NCBI RefSeq assembly: GCF_046630445.1
Contig: NC_092343.1
Span: 139,989,501 to 140,053,500 of the forward strand
Direction: 5' to 3'
DNA length: 64,000 bases
From: Rutidosis leptorrhynchoides
Lineage: Eukaryota; Streptophyta; Magnoliopsida; Asterales; Asteraceae
The position numbers were made by a program, and so were the translations under genes. The notes under the pieces were generated by a model. That model ran no database searches. It was not told where the DNA came from and saw nothing but the letters and a program-made list of their open reading frames with translations. Positions within the stretch are counted from its first letter, which is position 1, and each line of letters starts with the position of its first letter. Below, piece after piece: positions 48,840 through 61,907 of this stretch.

Positions 48840-50088
48840 GGATTATTAGTATTATGATTATGATTATTATTATCATTAATATGAAAATAATACAATTTAT
48901 TATTATTATCACTAATATTAGTATTATGATCATATTTATAACTACTATTATCAATATTTATTTTTATATAAAAATACATAACAATAAAATTAATATTACA
49001 TATCACTATATTTTTATCATTAATGTGACAATATTTAAGTTATATATATAAAAGGTAACAATTAATATATAAATATAAACTTGTTCGATTGCAAATATGT
49101 GTATTAATATATACAAAATGATATAGGTTCGTGAATCCTAGGCCAACCCTGCATTGTTCAGTTGTTCAATATCGTTATATGTATTTTTACTACAAAATAC
49201 ATTATGGTGAGTTTCATTTGATTCCCTTTTTACTCTTTACATTTTTGGGACTGAGAATACATGCGCTTTTATAAATGTTTGACGCAATAGACACAAGTTC
49301 CTTAACTGTATTCTATGAAAGAATTATCTGGGATTGGGGTTGATTATTATGAGACGCATTAGCCCCCGGTTTCCGTTAGAGTGTATGAGCTCCCGAGCCG
49401 GGTGGATGGTTTATTATTTATGATATTTTGGCACCGGTTGTCCTATATTTTATAAACATGTGTTCAGCTGTGGGGTGTAAAGACCGGCACAGAGGTTCTA
49501 TGTTTTGAAGGCACATGTATTCAGCCGTGGGGTGAAAGACCGGCACAGATGGTTACTATTATATTTTGAATCCTCACCAGGTGTTCTTCATATGAAAGAT
49601 ATTTTTTGTGCAGTTGGAATGGGACTTCTACACGTTTTATAATATTTAAAATCTTGTGGTCTATTAAAATGTTGAAAATGAAATGATTATTATAAACTGA
49701 TGAACTCACCAACCTTTTGGTTGACACTTGAAAGCATGTTTATTCTCAGGTTTGAAAGAAATCTTTCGCTGTGCATTAGCTCATTTTAAGGATATTAATT
49801 GGAGTCATTCATGACATATTTCAAAAGACGTTACATTCGAGTCATTGAAGTTCATTAGAGATTATTGAGTAAATGACGGATTAGGTCATTTATAGTTGGA
49901 TATTATGATATGGTATGCATACCTGTCAACTTTTGATGTAAATGAAAGTTTGTTTTTTTTAAAACGAATGCAATGTTTGTAAAATGTATCATTTAGAGGT
50001 CAAGTACCTCGCGATGTAATCAACTATTATGAATTGTTTATAATCGATATGGACTTCGTCCGGATGGATTAGGACGGGGCGTTTCAGT

Positions 50089-50100
50089 TGGTATCAGAGC
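50089..50100 (+). promoter_or_regulatory. Primer-binding site of E4
   Basis: TGGTATCAGAGC two bases after the LTR end CA. The leader GCATTAGTGAGTCTGGACTT follows at 50158-50177. Confidence 0.93.
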
Positions 50101-50494
50101 GGTGGTCTTAGCGAACCAGGTCTTGCATTTGTGTGTCTAACTGATAGTTGTTTAGATGCATTAGTGAGTCTGGACTTCGGCCGTGTCTACATGTCAAAAG
50201 TTTTGCTTATCATTTTGTGTCGAAAATTACCTGCTTATCATTCTTAGGGAATCACTTGATTATCATTCTTAGTCTAGACACATGTTACTGCATTAATTGC
50301 ATGATTAGTGTATAGACAAATTCATATCTTAGCGTATCTGTTATTGTTACCTTTGCCTGACAGCTTCCGTAGATTCCTCCGTAACTTAGGGGATTTTAGT
50401 ATTATATATGCATATGTAAATTATGTATTGCAGGGTACTAATCTACATCCTATAATCTATTTCTGATCAAAAATCCTTCATCTGATCGTACAGG

Positions 50495-51150
50495 ATGAAT
50501 CCCTCAACCAGTTTGAATTCCTCGGATTCCGACAGCTATGCCGATATGGAGTTTCACCTAAGCTCCGAAAGCAGTGTCACCAGAATGAGTCAACCAATCA
50601 TCCATCCCCAATTCATCTGATGGGTTCATAGTAGACTTAATCAATACGCGCAGAAGGCGATTCTTTTCACTAGCCGAATTCACCTCTTGATGAAGAACCT
50701 GAAGCACATACAGGCGAACATGTTTGTAACACCATTTTCACTCTCATTTCCCGAATATCTCAGCACGACTATATCATAACTCAGATTCTAAACCTTATTC
50801 ATTCACCCATTCTTACCGACAATCATCTCGGAGTAATAAGTCAACGAACTACGCGCCCGAGTTGTAGTCTTGAAAAAAAAATATGGTGCAAAACGTACCA
50901 GCTTCAGCAACATCAACGGCACCAACAGTACCATCAACATCAATACCAGTACCACCAACAACCTAAGTTCAACATCTCATACCTCAACATCACAATCGGT
51001 ACCCCGAACATAATCATCGTTCTACGTATTGTTCTACATCGATTATCTTCGTTCTTCATGGCGATTAAGTAATCCCTAAATGTTTTAGAGATTATGAATT
51101 CTAGTTCTAACAGTAAACCAAATGAGTTTAATATCATATTAACTCAATGA
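50495..51150 (+). pseudogene. E4 sense ORF region (Ser-rich start, relic)
   Basis: After an acceptor-like CGTACAG, an ATG opens MNPSTSLNSSDSDSYADMEF, a Ser/Asp-rich disordered segment similar to the E3 internal start. Gln/His/Thr/Pro-rich sequence follows. Broken in several places. No domain recognised. Confidence 0.4.
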
Positions 51151-51249
51151 ATCCATGATTACATATGAAGAAAATATATATGTATATATGTTTTCATAAA
51201 GATTGTAATTAAAAATTCTTTCGTACAAAGTGTTAATTGTGAAAACATT

Positions 51250-51270
51250 TTAACGGGTAGGTAATACCCG
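51250..51270 (+). promoter_or_regulatory. Internal copy of the E4 polypurine-tract box (hairpin)
   Basis: AACGGGTAGGTAATACCCGA, identical in stem and loop to the E3 copy. Confidence 0.55.
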
Positions 51271-52499
51271 AGGAATATTAAGATTTCACATTAATAAGTT
51301 ACATTGTACATTCTTCGAATCTGATTCAACAATCATTTACTATCCTATTTACATCTACAGATATATGAATCCCTTCACCACAGAATAACCATTTCCATTC
51401 AAATTTCATATTTGGATTTTGACCTATCAGAATCGAACAAGTGGCATAATGAAGAAAACATTTGACGGAATAAAATTTGTTAGAAACAAACAAATTAACT
51501 ATGAGAAATTTTGTTAAGAATCCACGCTAACAAAATCCTAACTAAATGTTCCTAGCTAACTGTGGACTAATCAATTGAGGACTACCAACAGTGGACAATT
51601 AAAATAAATTAAAATATTGATTATAACATATGAAACTAAACATTTTTTCAAGTTTGCCACTTGATTTCATCCTAAATTTTGTTTGTATCTTGACAATTAC
51701 AATCTGCGTTCAAACTTTTCATGATCCTTGAAAACACCTCAATCGAGAAGATGAATCAACCGCACTTCATCTACGGGAGAAAAGATTGATGCATTTAGTT
51801 ATGCATCTGAAAAACTCTCAGAAACTGAGTAAACGTTTAACACGTAGTTGTGCTAATTCCTTTAGTGTTATTATTACCCAAAATAACTTTGCATTCCTTT
51901 TCCAAATTAGCAAATTTTGTCACAGCTCCAGCAAGTCAACTTCGACTTTTCATTCGAAGTAACCTTACTATAATCCTGATATATATACGATTACCCTTTT
52001 GATACCGGAGAATTCTTTTATATTCCACCATATTACCAGCAAACGTACCAACAACCTCGTTGCTTCTTGGCTTAGATCTCTCTGACTAATCATTATATTT
52101 ATTCATTGAAACCCTATCATATACTCATCCGCATCTTGTAACGAGAACTGCCATACCAATTATCGGGAATCAGCAATCAGTACTTTGAAAACTCACATCA
52201 TATCTACATCAACAGTTATATGTATGACATTTATCTCTTAGAATTATGATCTCTCATTCTGAAATTCTGAAAAACACTCAGTCACAAATCAATACTATGA
52301 ATGTTAAAAAAATTGAATGAAGCAGCAGAAACCATAGGCAACCGTAAACGACCTTAATCAGCGGAAGTTTGATGATAAAGAATAGTATGTTGAAAAAGCT
52401 CAGAAAAGTTGGAACTGAAAAACGGATCGAGCTAACCACGAATGAGACCAAGGACAAATACAAGGACCAAACCCTATATTCAAAAAAAATCCAGGTAAT

Positions 52500-52965
52500 T
52501 CTGAATCCGATGAAATCTTTAGAGAATATCTTGCTCCGAAGTCATGTTAAAATCTTGCGGAAAATCTTTCTCCATCAACCATCGAACTTAGAAATTCCAA
52601 AATATCATCATCAATATCTTCGATATTTCTGAGGATATTTTCAAAAATATTCTCGTCCGAAATTATATACCTCTTCGTGCTTCATGTGTATCATTATATT
52701 GGAAACATTCAAGAGAAAATTTAGTACCGAAAAGCAGATTATGCGAAACTATGAAGAAAGCCGTGGACAAATCACAAAGAATAAGTTTGACTTCAAAGAA
52801 TCTAAATGATTCAATGTCTGCTGAAGTCTTTAGCGAATATCTTGCTCGTTACTCTAAACCCTTACAGACAATAGTCTCCATCATTCTCTGATCTTAGATA
52901 TTCAAAGATATTATCGTATCTTTTATTATAAATATCCTCCATATTTCTAAAGATATTTTCATAAC
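52500..52965 (-). pseudogene. Two tandem antisense relatives of the E3 acidic ORF
   Basis: Minus-strand sequence at about 52790-52965 and again at about 52500-52665 resembles the E3 ORF at 30710-30901 (pattern ISD.N..ENI.RN.EDI). Both are broken. The duplication is specific to E4 as far as seen here. Confidence 0.4.
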
Positions 52966-53546
52966 TATTCTTATCTGAAATCAATAATCTCTTCGTGCTA
53001 TCAGTGTTACATTATACAAAAACTGTTAGTTTCTATATTCTGTAAACTTTCGAGCTTAAAATATGAATATTTTTTTTGAAGTAGTGTTGGGAACTGATGC
53101 ATGAGTTAGTATAATATAATGACACTTAATCAACGTGATTATATTACAGTAAGTCATGCTGAGTTTCTAATGGAACGTGATGATTCACAGATCCTAACGT
53201 CATCACGTGCCATGTTACATAACTCTTTCATTCTGCTTAACTTCTGAACATATCAAGAAAATATATTCTTGATAGTTCTATTCTCAGTGATTCAGGTAAT
53301 TTGACAAAACAAATCGTGCTACTATTTTTCCTTTCTACCTTGTATATTATGATAATTCGAAACTCCATACCTATGAATTCTGGACCGTTACTTGCGAAAA
53401 GTAAACAAAAGCATGAAGCTCCGAAATAGAAATGGGGTATAAATCGCAGCAAATAAGACATTAACTGTGGATGACAATAATTATAGGAGATAGAAGAGTG
53501 ACATTGAAATATAAGGGAAGATATAAAACCCAATAACAACACAGAA

Positions 53547-53719
53547 GTTACAAATCGTGAATATTAATACGAATAGCAATATAAAGACACGGTATAATTA
53601 AGAATAGTATTCCCCTAAGACAATAGTAGAAGTAAACAGATTTTCTGGTGGAAAATTGAAAAGAAGGATGACAGATACATAGATAGGAAAATATCAAGAA
53701 TCAGAACTGGATGGAGCAT
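53547..53719 (-). pseudogene. Antisense relative of the E3 small membrane ORF
   Basis: The minus strand opens with MLHPVLILDIFLS and, further on, resembles the C-terminal half of the E3 protein. Preceded by CACTATAAAT at 53795-53804. This copy is broken. Confidence 0.45.
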
Positions 53720-54189
53720 TTCCACAATATTTTAGAAGTAGGAATAGAGGAAGAAAGTATAGGAATGGTGAAAGTAATGGAACAGAAGAAGTACATTTAT
53801 AGTGAAAATACCAGACAAAGAAATCAAGGCAGATTTTCGCATTAATTATAGCGATCCTAATTTCCTTACTCGCCAAAGAATCAAATCTTTTAGATTTCGA
53901 AGATTTTCTTCAAATTCCTTGAATTCCGGAATTCAACCCCTACGCCAAAAGTTAAGGCGCACCTTACTTTCTAAATTCAATCGCGACTACGTCAAAAGTT
54001 ATGGAAAATCTCCATTTCTTCATTTCAATCTTTTGTGAGAGCTTCATTCATACGATTCGATTAATCTAATCATTTTATCCATATTACTCAATGATGATAA
54101 AACTCTATTTATCAACTCATATTCGTCATGAAAACATTTTTATTGTTAACTATGACCACCTCACTCAAATTTTGGGACGAAATTTCTTT

Positions 54190-54202
54190 AACGGGTAGGT
54201 AC
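54190..54202 (+). promoter_or_regulatory. Polypurine-tract box of E4
   Basis: AACGGGTAGGTAC directly before the LTR start TGTGATGACCC. Confidence 0.75.
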
Positions 54203-56485
54203 TGTGATGACCCGAAAATTTCTGATCAAATTTAAACTGTAATCTTTATATGATTCCGACACGATAAGCAAAGTCTGTAATGTTGAGTTTCAAAATTTTG
54301 AACTGTTTTCATACAATCATTTACCTTCGACTATTCCCGACGATTCACGAACAATGGTGTGTAAATATATATGTATATGAATATTACATAATTAGTAATA
54401 AGTAATGTTAATATATTAAATATAATTACAAGTTAAAATATAAATGTTATAATAATATTATTATATTTACTTTCATTGTTAATATTAGTATTAATATTAA
54501 TATTAGTATATTATTATTTTATACAATATATAGAATTGATTGATAAATCTAATTTGTTATATTATTAATATTATTACTACCAATATTATCATTATCATTA
54601 CTAATAACAATATTATTATAACTAGAAATAAAATTACAATTTTAGTTATTATTATGATTAATATTATTATTATTACTAAAAATTATTATTTAAAAATTAT
54701 TATTATCATTATGTTTTTATTACTTTTATAATTGTATTTATTATTATTTTGATATAATTATTATTAATACTAATATTATTATTAATTTGTATAATTATTA
54801 ATAAATTTAAATTTATTAATTATTAATAGCAACTATATACAATTCGATGGAATCTGTTATAGATCCTAATCAAACTTTATGATTTTATCTTTCTGTCTAA
54901 ACATCGAAATCATATTATCAATACATTCCAAAATCTGTTAAGGGTCTTATTCTACTTTAGTTATTTTATATATTATTTTTTTTCTTTCTTTCTCCCGGTT
55001 GATTTTCTTTAGATCGATACTTATTATATTAAGTGACATTCTCCTTTAGATGAGAAAACCAATAAACTCCTCATTATCATATTCCATTACATTACCTACT
55101 AATTATCTATTTCAAACACAAAAAGATTAACGAACCATCTCATCCTCTGTTCTTGTTTCCTAATCCGAATACCCTCACCATTTTATATCAAAACCCACAT
55201 GTTAGTCGATCACCTATAACCATGTGCTAACTACTGATACAACTAGCTTACTCCGTGTTTCGGTTATATATAACCGTCGCTAACCATTCCAACCCATGAA
55301 CACCACAACGAACAACCACTTTGCAAATCTTGAAATCTCACCCACATCGACAACAACCCACAGTGAACTATCGTTATCCACCACTACAACCCACTATATC
55401 CGCCAACTTCTTTCTCTCTCTTTTCTTTCTTTTATCCTCCTTTCTTGATGATCTTCTTCGTGAACCCAAAACAATATTGCGACTTCTTTTTCCTTGAAAC
55501 CTGCTGCTATACTGTTTTCTTGTTTCAGCCGAAACCCCACAAATTCATATAAACAATGAATAAAGTAAATAAATAATGATGATATGGGGACGGATGGATA
55601 CATCAGCAACTTTAAAACACAAGAAATCAATATTGCATGTGTATATGGGATAGTGTGGCCGACATACTCAACAAACAACCCCACTTGTTGAATTAGATTA
55701 TAGATTAACAAGAAGATGGATGATTTGAGATCATTCGGCTACTGCAGTGTACCGGCTTCTATTTCTATTTTTTTTCTTTGCCGACACCTTTAAACCCATA
55801 AGCCACTTGAAGTGATTAAAGATTAATGATGGGTAATGAGCTGTAAAGAAGAGAGAGACGTGTTATTGAATTCTAAAGCCGTCGTGATCCCTTTTTCTTT
55901 TTTAACCAAACTCTTTTGAATGAATCTTGATTATTGGATCATCTATAATGGACTACAAATTATGTTGGGACTGCTCTTGGACCGAAAAGGTTGTTGGGCT
56001 GCCTTGTTCAGCTATTTTATTGGGCCTAAGACGGCTGTTCTTTTGAGCCGAGATCCTGGTTACGTTTGCTGTTGAACTGCTGCTATTTTACTTTTGCTAA
56101 GCACCAAACAAACTATGGCGATGAAGAGTCCCGATGATAATTTCTGTAATAATGGTCGAAGTGTTGTACTGTGACGATGAAGATGGTCACGAAGGAGAAA
56201 GGATGATGATGGATCACGATTAAAATTATGATGGATGAGTTTTGATTTTATGTGATTAATTGAGAATGATGAAGAGATGTTTATGATTATGATAGTGAAT
56301 AGATGATGATAAACCTTAAAACGAATTAGTAAACTCAATTGTAACTGGGTGTGATTCCTAGATCGACTTGATTTTGATGAAGAAGGAGAAGATGATAAGG
56401 GTTAATTGATACGGGTTATATATTTATTCAAATGGATGTTTATCAGAAAAATGGAAATGGAGAAATGGTTTAGAGGGTTAGCAGG
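54203..56485 (+). repeat. E4 3' LTR, interrupted by E5
   Basis: Matches 46188-48471 almost base for base, then breaks off after GGGTTAGCAGG where E5 begins. The remaining LTR should lie beyond E5, outside the window. Confidence 0.93.
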
Positions 56486-58475
56486 TGGTGTCGAACGAGG
56501 TGTATATAAAATAGCTTATATTTTACTAGGAAATACTATTAAATACGATACAATTTTACACAAGATATTTATTTATTTATAGAATGGATATACTTAAACC
56601 TTGCTACAACACTTATAGGCAGTGTACCTAATCGTACAGTAGTGTAGTTTTTAGTAAGTCCGGTTCGTTCCACAGGGAAATCTTTAAACAAAGCTCAACG
56701 CTATATTAGTTTACTTTTATAAAAATACAAATATATATATAAGTAATATTATTATTATAAAGGGGGGTTTTTACCGTTTAATAACCGGTTTGTCGATTTT
56801 AAAACTTTAGTCGCAGTTAAAACCTAATGTAAAATATTAAATAAATACAAGACTTTAAATTAAAGCGTAAAGTAAATAACGATAATGAAATTGCGAATAA
56901 TAAAAATGCGATAAAATTAAATTGCGATAATTAAAAAGTACGATAATTAAAAGTGCGATAAAATAAAATAACAATAAATAAAAGTGCGATAATTAGAAGT
57001 GCAATTAAATATAAAATAAAGGAAATTAAATATGAAATAAAAGAATTATGCTTATTTAAACTTCCGTAATCATGATGTTTGACGTGTTGATTTTAGTTTT
57101 ATGCCCATGGGTTAATTGTCCTTTGTCCTGGATTATTCAATATGTTCGTCTGGTTTTTGTCCATAACAGTCCATCAGTCATAAATATAAATTGCAAGTGT
57201 CCTTGTCAAATTATTATTATACCCGAAGATAAATATTCCAACTAATTGGGGATTCGAATTGTAACAAGGTTTTAATACTTTGTTTAATGAATACACCAGG
57301 TTATCGACTGCGTGTAAACCAAGGTTTTACTACTTTGTTAACAATTACACCAATTACCCTTGAATGTAATTTCACCCCTGTTTTAATTATTCTAGTGGCT
57401 ATTAATCCATTCCCGTGTCCGGTTAAATGAACGATTATTCGTACATATAAATACCCCACCCATCGTGTCCGATCGAGTGTATATGGTAATTTATAGGGAC
57501 GCCCAATTGTAAATCTTTATATTAACATTAACAAACTTTCATTTAGTTAAACAAATATAAAGCCCATTAATAGCCCATAGTCTAGTTTCCACAAGTGTCG
57601 TTCTTTTGTCCAAACCCCAATTATGGTACAAAGCCCAATTACCCAATTTTAATAATTAGCCTAACATCATGATTACTTCGTTTTAAACAAGCATAATAAT
57701 AACTTAGCTACGAGACATTAATATAAAAAGGTTGAACATAACTTACAATGATTAAAAATAGCGTAGCGTTACACGGGCAGAATTTCGACTTACACCCTTA
57801 CAACATTCGCTAACATACCCTTATTATTAGAATTATAATTAAAATTAAAATATAAATTATAAATATAAATATATATTACTTCGTATGAATGAGAAGAAAA
57901 AATGATGATGATTTTGATCAGAATTCGGGTTGATTTATAGCCAGACTTGATTTTTGGGGCTCCGCGACTCGCGGCCAAATACCCTTAAAACTCCGCGAGT
58001 CGCGGAGAGGTATTTACAGTTTACACCCTTGGAGTTTCCTGCTGCCGACGGTTTTAAATATATATATATAATATATATATAATTAATATAATTAATTATA
58101 TATTATATTATATTTATATATATAGTTAACTTGTAATTTTTAGTCCGTTGCGTCGAGCGTTAAGAATTGACTCTGGTCCCGGTTCCGGATTTTCGAACGT
58201 CCTCGCGTACAATTTAATATCTTGTACTTTGCGTTTTGAATCTTGTACTCTTGTGATTTTGAGACGTTTCTTATCAATAATTGGAACCTTTTTGATTGTC
58301 TTTTGTTCTTTTGAGCTTTTTGGTCGTTTGCGTCTTCAAATCGTCGAATCTGTCTTTTGTCTTCACCTTTTATTATTTAAACGAATATCACTTGTAAATA
58401 GAACAATTGCAACTAAAAGCTTGTCTTTCTTGAGGAATAATGCTATGAAATATATGTTCGTTTTTAGCATTATCA
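56486..58475 (-). repeat. E5 3' LTR, about 2.0 kb
   Basis: Plus-strand ends TGGTGTCGAACG and TTAGCATTATCA. The left limit is fixed by the breakpoint in the E4 LTR. The right limit comes from the TG start in element sense just after the polypurine tract. The other LTR is not in the window. Contains the GC-rich inverted pair at 57960-58007. Confidence 0.75.
57960..58007. repeat. GC-rich inverted pair in the E5 LTR
   Basis: CTCCGCGACTCGCGG and, 16 bases later, CTCCGCGAGTCGCGGAG. Each arm is itself palindromic, and the arms pair with each other. A near copy lies at 62742-62789. Confidence 0.85.
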
Positions 58476-58476
58476 A

Positions 58477-58512
58477 ATATTCCCACACTTGAGCGTTGCT
58501 TGTCCTCAAGCA
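58477..58512 (-). promoter_or_regulatory. E5 polypurine tract with upstream hairpin
   Basis: On the minus strand TTGCTTGAGGACAAGCAA (stem TTGCTTG/CAAGCAA, loop AGGA) is followed by CGCTCAAGTGTGGGAATAT and then the LTR. Similar AAGTGTGGGAA boxes lie at 59766-59776 and 60102-60112. Confidence 0.7.
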
Positions 58513-60550
58513 ATATTGTCTTGAAATACTAGAATCACTTCTTTATTCTTCACACTTTGTACATCAGTGATTTCTATACGGCGGTATAAACAATGGTAGT
58601 AACGATATGGTTTACAGTCCCACATGACTATAAAAATTTAGATCCATTAAGGAAATTGGATCTTTATGAAAACATTTGATCTTTTGAAAATTAAATCTAG
58701 TTTTTTTTTTTTTACCCTAGATAAGTTTTCCGGAATAACCCTTTACCGGTGTTTGCAAAATATTTTTGTGGGTTTGGTGGGTTTCAGATTTGAAAATTTT
58801 AGCTCAAAACTTGCGGTTTTGTGTCACCCACTTGCTAACCTTGTATTTGGAAAGCAACACGTCCAGTTTACTTGTTCCGTATATTACCTTTCGGCAAACT
58901 ACCGTCCGGTTGTAAAGGAAAGCGTTGAACAAGCAACTGTTTAAGGCAATGTCCCGTGACATGCTTTTGATTATGGTCTATAACGTGTCGGACGCAATTA
59001 CTATCCTTGGTAGGAGCAATAGTAAAGCTCACCCTTATAATTTGTCGGTCTGGCACAAGGTCCTGTCTTTGACCATGTTATGCAACCACCGTTCTTACGG
59101 TTGACACCCGATTTAGTTCAGGTGACCTAATGAATTCCAGGTGAATTCCTAGGATTTTACGTTCAATGGTAATGAACGCATTGAAAATAGGGTTTTCAGA
59201 AAACAAATCGGTTTATAATTTTGATCAAAATATTTTCTCGTTCAAGCTCGAGTTTAGATATCATTGAATTCCATGAGTTTGTAATTCTCAATCTTTAAGG
59301 TCAATCTCTAGGATTGAGTAATATCAGTCTTAAAAGCTGATTTTTAATCTTTAAGGAGATTATCCTTTCTGGGGATCTGATTCATTAGTCTTATCCAGCT
59401 AATTTGCACGGTGCCTCCCCATTGTACGAGATAAATCCTTCTCATGGTTAGGATAAATCTGACCACTTGGCGACCCTGTTTAATGCTGAGGTCCGTGGAT
59501 TTCCTGCTGATTTTAGTGATGACTTTTCTAGATTTTTCGTCAACCTACAGCTGGTCTGAACGACAACTTCATGACCTAAATCAAGAAGCGCGTGTCTTTT
59601 TCGGAAGACTTTACTTCCTTTTAATGATGGAATTGATTCATCGTGTAGATCCATCTCTTCTTTTCTTTCATCGGGTAAAACAGTTTAGTTTAGTTCAAAG
59701 CAAAAGTATTTTCAGTTATTTGTTACAAATATATGTGACATATGTTTAAAATAACTTGGTAAATTTTCCCACACTTGGCTTTTTATTTTTCTTTTTATCG
59801 TCCTCTATTCCATTTTAAATGAATTTTAACATTTTAGTTTGTTTCTCAATTTATGTCCTTTCCGAGGTAACAATAATTTCGGTGTTAAAACCTAGTTTTA
59901 TCGTTCATAAATATGTATAAACATGATTTGAATTCATTTAATTGAAAAATTTTACTAGAATTGGGTAGTCAGTATATAAGACTAGTGCTGTTCTTTTTTA
60001 TCAGAGAGCACTAGATTCTAATACAACTACTGCTTTACTAGTATTTTAATGGTAACCAAGTGTTTAATAAAAATTTTTAAAATCCGAAAGAATTTAACCC
60101 CTTCCCACACTTAAGATCTTGCAATGCCCTCATTTGCAAGAAATCAGTAACAATTTAAATTATTGAGGGTGATTTGTGTGAAAATGATTAAATTTTTACC
60201 AAAGTTTCCAAATATATTGGCGTTTGTTTGCTGAATGATAAATGGTGCACGTCATTTGTTCATTCCGTCTTGTTGTTATTTCACATATATTTTGCATCAT
60301 TGTCGTCAAAATTACTTGCTTTTGCTGAACTTAATGCCAGTCTTTGAAAATGCGTTGTTTTACCCTGTTATGTACATAAGATAAATTGCAAACATATATA
60401 CATATTTTTGAAGTTTGGTATATTACCCCACATTCAAAAATTATTAAAATCTAAGAATAAAAGTTAGATAATTATAAAAATGATTACAATATTAACAAAA
60501 GTATTAAACATATCAATAATTACAAATTACAAAATAATAAAACAAAATAA
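58513..60550 (-). other. E5 non-coding 3' region
   Basis: No supported ORF. It holds two further AAGTGTGGGAA boxes on the minus strand, the one at 60102 preceded by a hairpin CTTGCAA/TTGCAAG (about 60117-60139). Confidence 0.6.
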
Positions 60551-60555
60551 GTAAA

Positions 60556-61907
60556 CTAAGGATGATATTGGTACCAATAGGGGTTCCACGCATAACCATA
60601 AGTGCTATAGAATGCTTCGGCAGGGTCATACGTAGGATATGGTGGCTGCATCTCTATCGACCAAGGAGGGAAGACGGGTTTCGGAGTAGGAATATAGTTT
60701 CTACCTATATGTTGGCAATGCGCTATGATCTGGTTCTGATGAACTTGCCAATCTTCAAATGCTCTCTGTCTAGCATTTTCGTATTCCTGAGAAGCTATAA
60801 ACCTATGCATTTCTTGCATCTCATTCCCCCCTCCTACATTACCTTGTTCCTGGTTTCTCTCTACCTGTGGATGTCTACCATTGTATCGTACTGCGGCGTT
60901 ATTTCGCCGCTTCAACACTTTCGCACCATGGTATACATTTAAACCTATAGTGTCGCGGGGTTCCGGCTCTTCTACTAATAATCCCCCCGACTTATATCCA
61001 CACCGAGATATTCACCAATCAAAGTAATAAAAATACCACCTCCTATTATGCTATGTGGACGCATCCCTCGAACCATAGCTGATAAATAATAACCCACACA
61101 ATATGGTATACTTACAGCGCTGTGTGGGTCTCGAATACACATATGGTAAAACAAATCTTGTTCATTTACCTTTTCTTTGTTTTTACCCCTTTGTGTAATC
61201 GAATTAGCTAAAAACCTATGTATTACTCTTAATTCGGCTCTATCTATATCCAAATAAGAGTAGTTTCCCCCTTTGAAACGGTGGTGGCTTGTCATTTGAC
61301 TCCACACACCGTGTGTATCAAAATTCTCATCTATTTTCCTACCGTTTAGTATCAATCCTCTACAATCGGCAGACGCTAATTCCTCAGGCGTATATATACG
61401 TAAAGCCTGAGCCATGTCCAGTAAAGACATGTGGCGCATCGAACCGCCTAACAAAAATCTAATAAAAGAACGATCGGTTAAACTAGCTACCCGATCATTC
61501 AACTCTATACTACATAACAACTCTTCACACCATACTTTATATACAGGTCTGCGTATGGTGAATAAACATATCCAGTCATTAAAATAAGAATTACCATACC
61601 TCTGTACCAGTAATTCCCTAATTGGCCCGGCCAATTCTACAGCTTCCAAGGGTCCCCATTCTATGACCCTCGGTACCTCAACAACCTTGGAATGAAGAGT
61701 ATGCAAACCCCGTTGATATTTTGGATAATCTATCCAAAGTCTGTCAAATCGCAGGTTCGGGTGCAACTGTTCCAAGTGCATATCTGAAAAGGTCATGACT
61801 GGATGAGGTACATCCTGCTTGTAGTAGTTATCTACCTCCTGTTGTTCCAAGTTCTCAGCAGGAGCATGACGGGCTTGGGATGAAGATTCACCCCTTTCAT
61901 TCTGCAA
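60556..61907 (-). pseudogene. Athila ORF1-like region of E5
   Basis: Minus-strand sequence with LRFDRLWIDYPKYQRGLHTL, YFNDWICLFTIRRPVYKVW, RFLLGGSMRHMSLLDMAQAL, DIDRAELRVIHRFLANSI and YCVGYYLSAMVRGM, the type of conserved blocks seen in the Athila ORF1 family of plant retrotransposons (function unknown; sometimes compared with a coat or envelope-position protein). A Gln/Pro/Tyr-rich C-terminal part follows (about 60918-60556). An acceptor-like TTTTGCAG ends at 61902 and there is no ATG at the open end, so a spliced 5' exon is likely. About one break; treated as a fossil. Confidence 0.6.

Larger units (their letters stand above)
46188..50086 (+). repeat. E4 5' LTR, 3.9 kb
   Basis: Starts TGTGATGACCCGGAAATTTT and ends GGACGGGGCGTTTCA. 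It contains an AT-triplet-rich zone (46380-46850), a (TTA)n array (48761-48839), a tRNA-like patch (48451-48510), a two-copy repeat of TTCAGCYGTGGGGTG plus AAAGACCGGCACAGA (49455-49550), and the tail hairpin CAACCTTTTGGTTG at 49710-49723. Confidence 0.93.
46188..56485 (+). mobile_element. E4: LTR element without recognisable pol, same family as E3
   Basis: 5' LTR 46188-50086, primer site 50089-50100, internal region 50087-54202 (4.1 kb), polypurine box 54190-54202, 3' LTR from 54203 until E5 interrupts it at 56485. Over the 2.28 kb that can be compared, the two LTRs look about 99 per cent alike by eye, so insertion was recent. The internal region has no recognisable gag or pol. It holds a Ser-rich sense start (50495), an internal polypurine copy (51250-51270) and antisense relatives of the E3 small ORFs. 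The coding pieces are broken in several places. Confidence 0.92.

Noticed and set aside
52369-52632. 87-codon plus-strand frame in E4
   Set aside because: The opposite strand shows the conserved pattern shared with E3, so this is probably its shadow.
58148-58492. 114-codon plus-strand frame in the E5 LTR
   Set aside because: It runs across the LTR boundary on the strand opposite to the element and resembles nothing.
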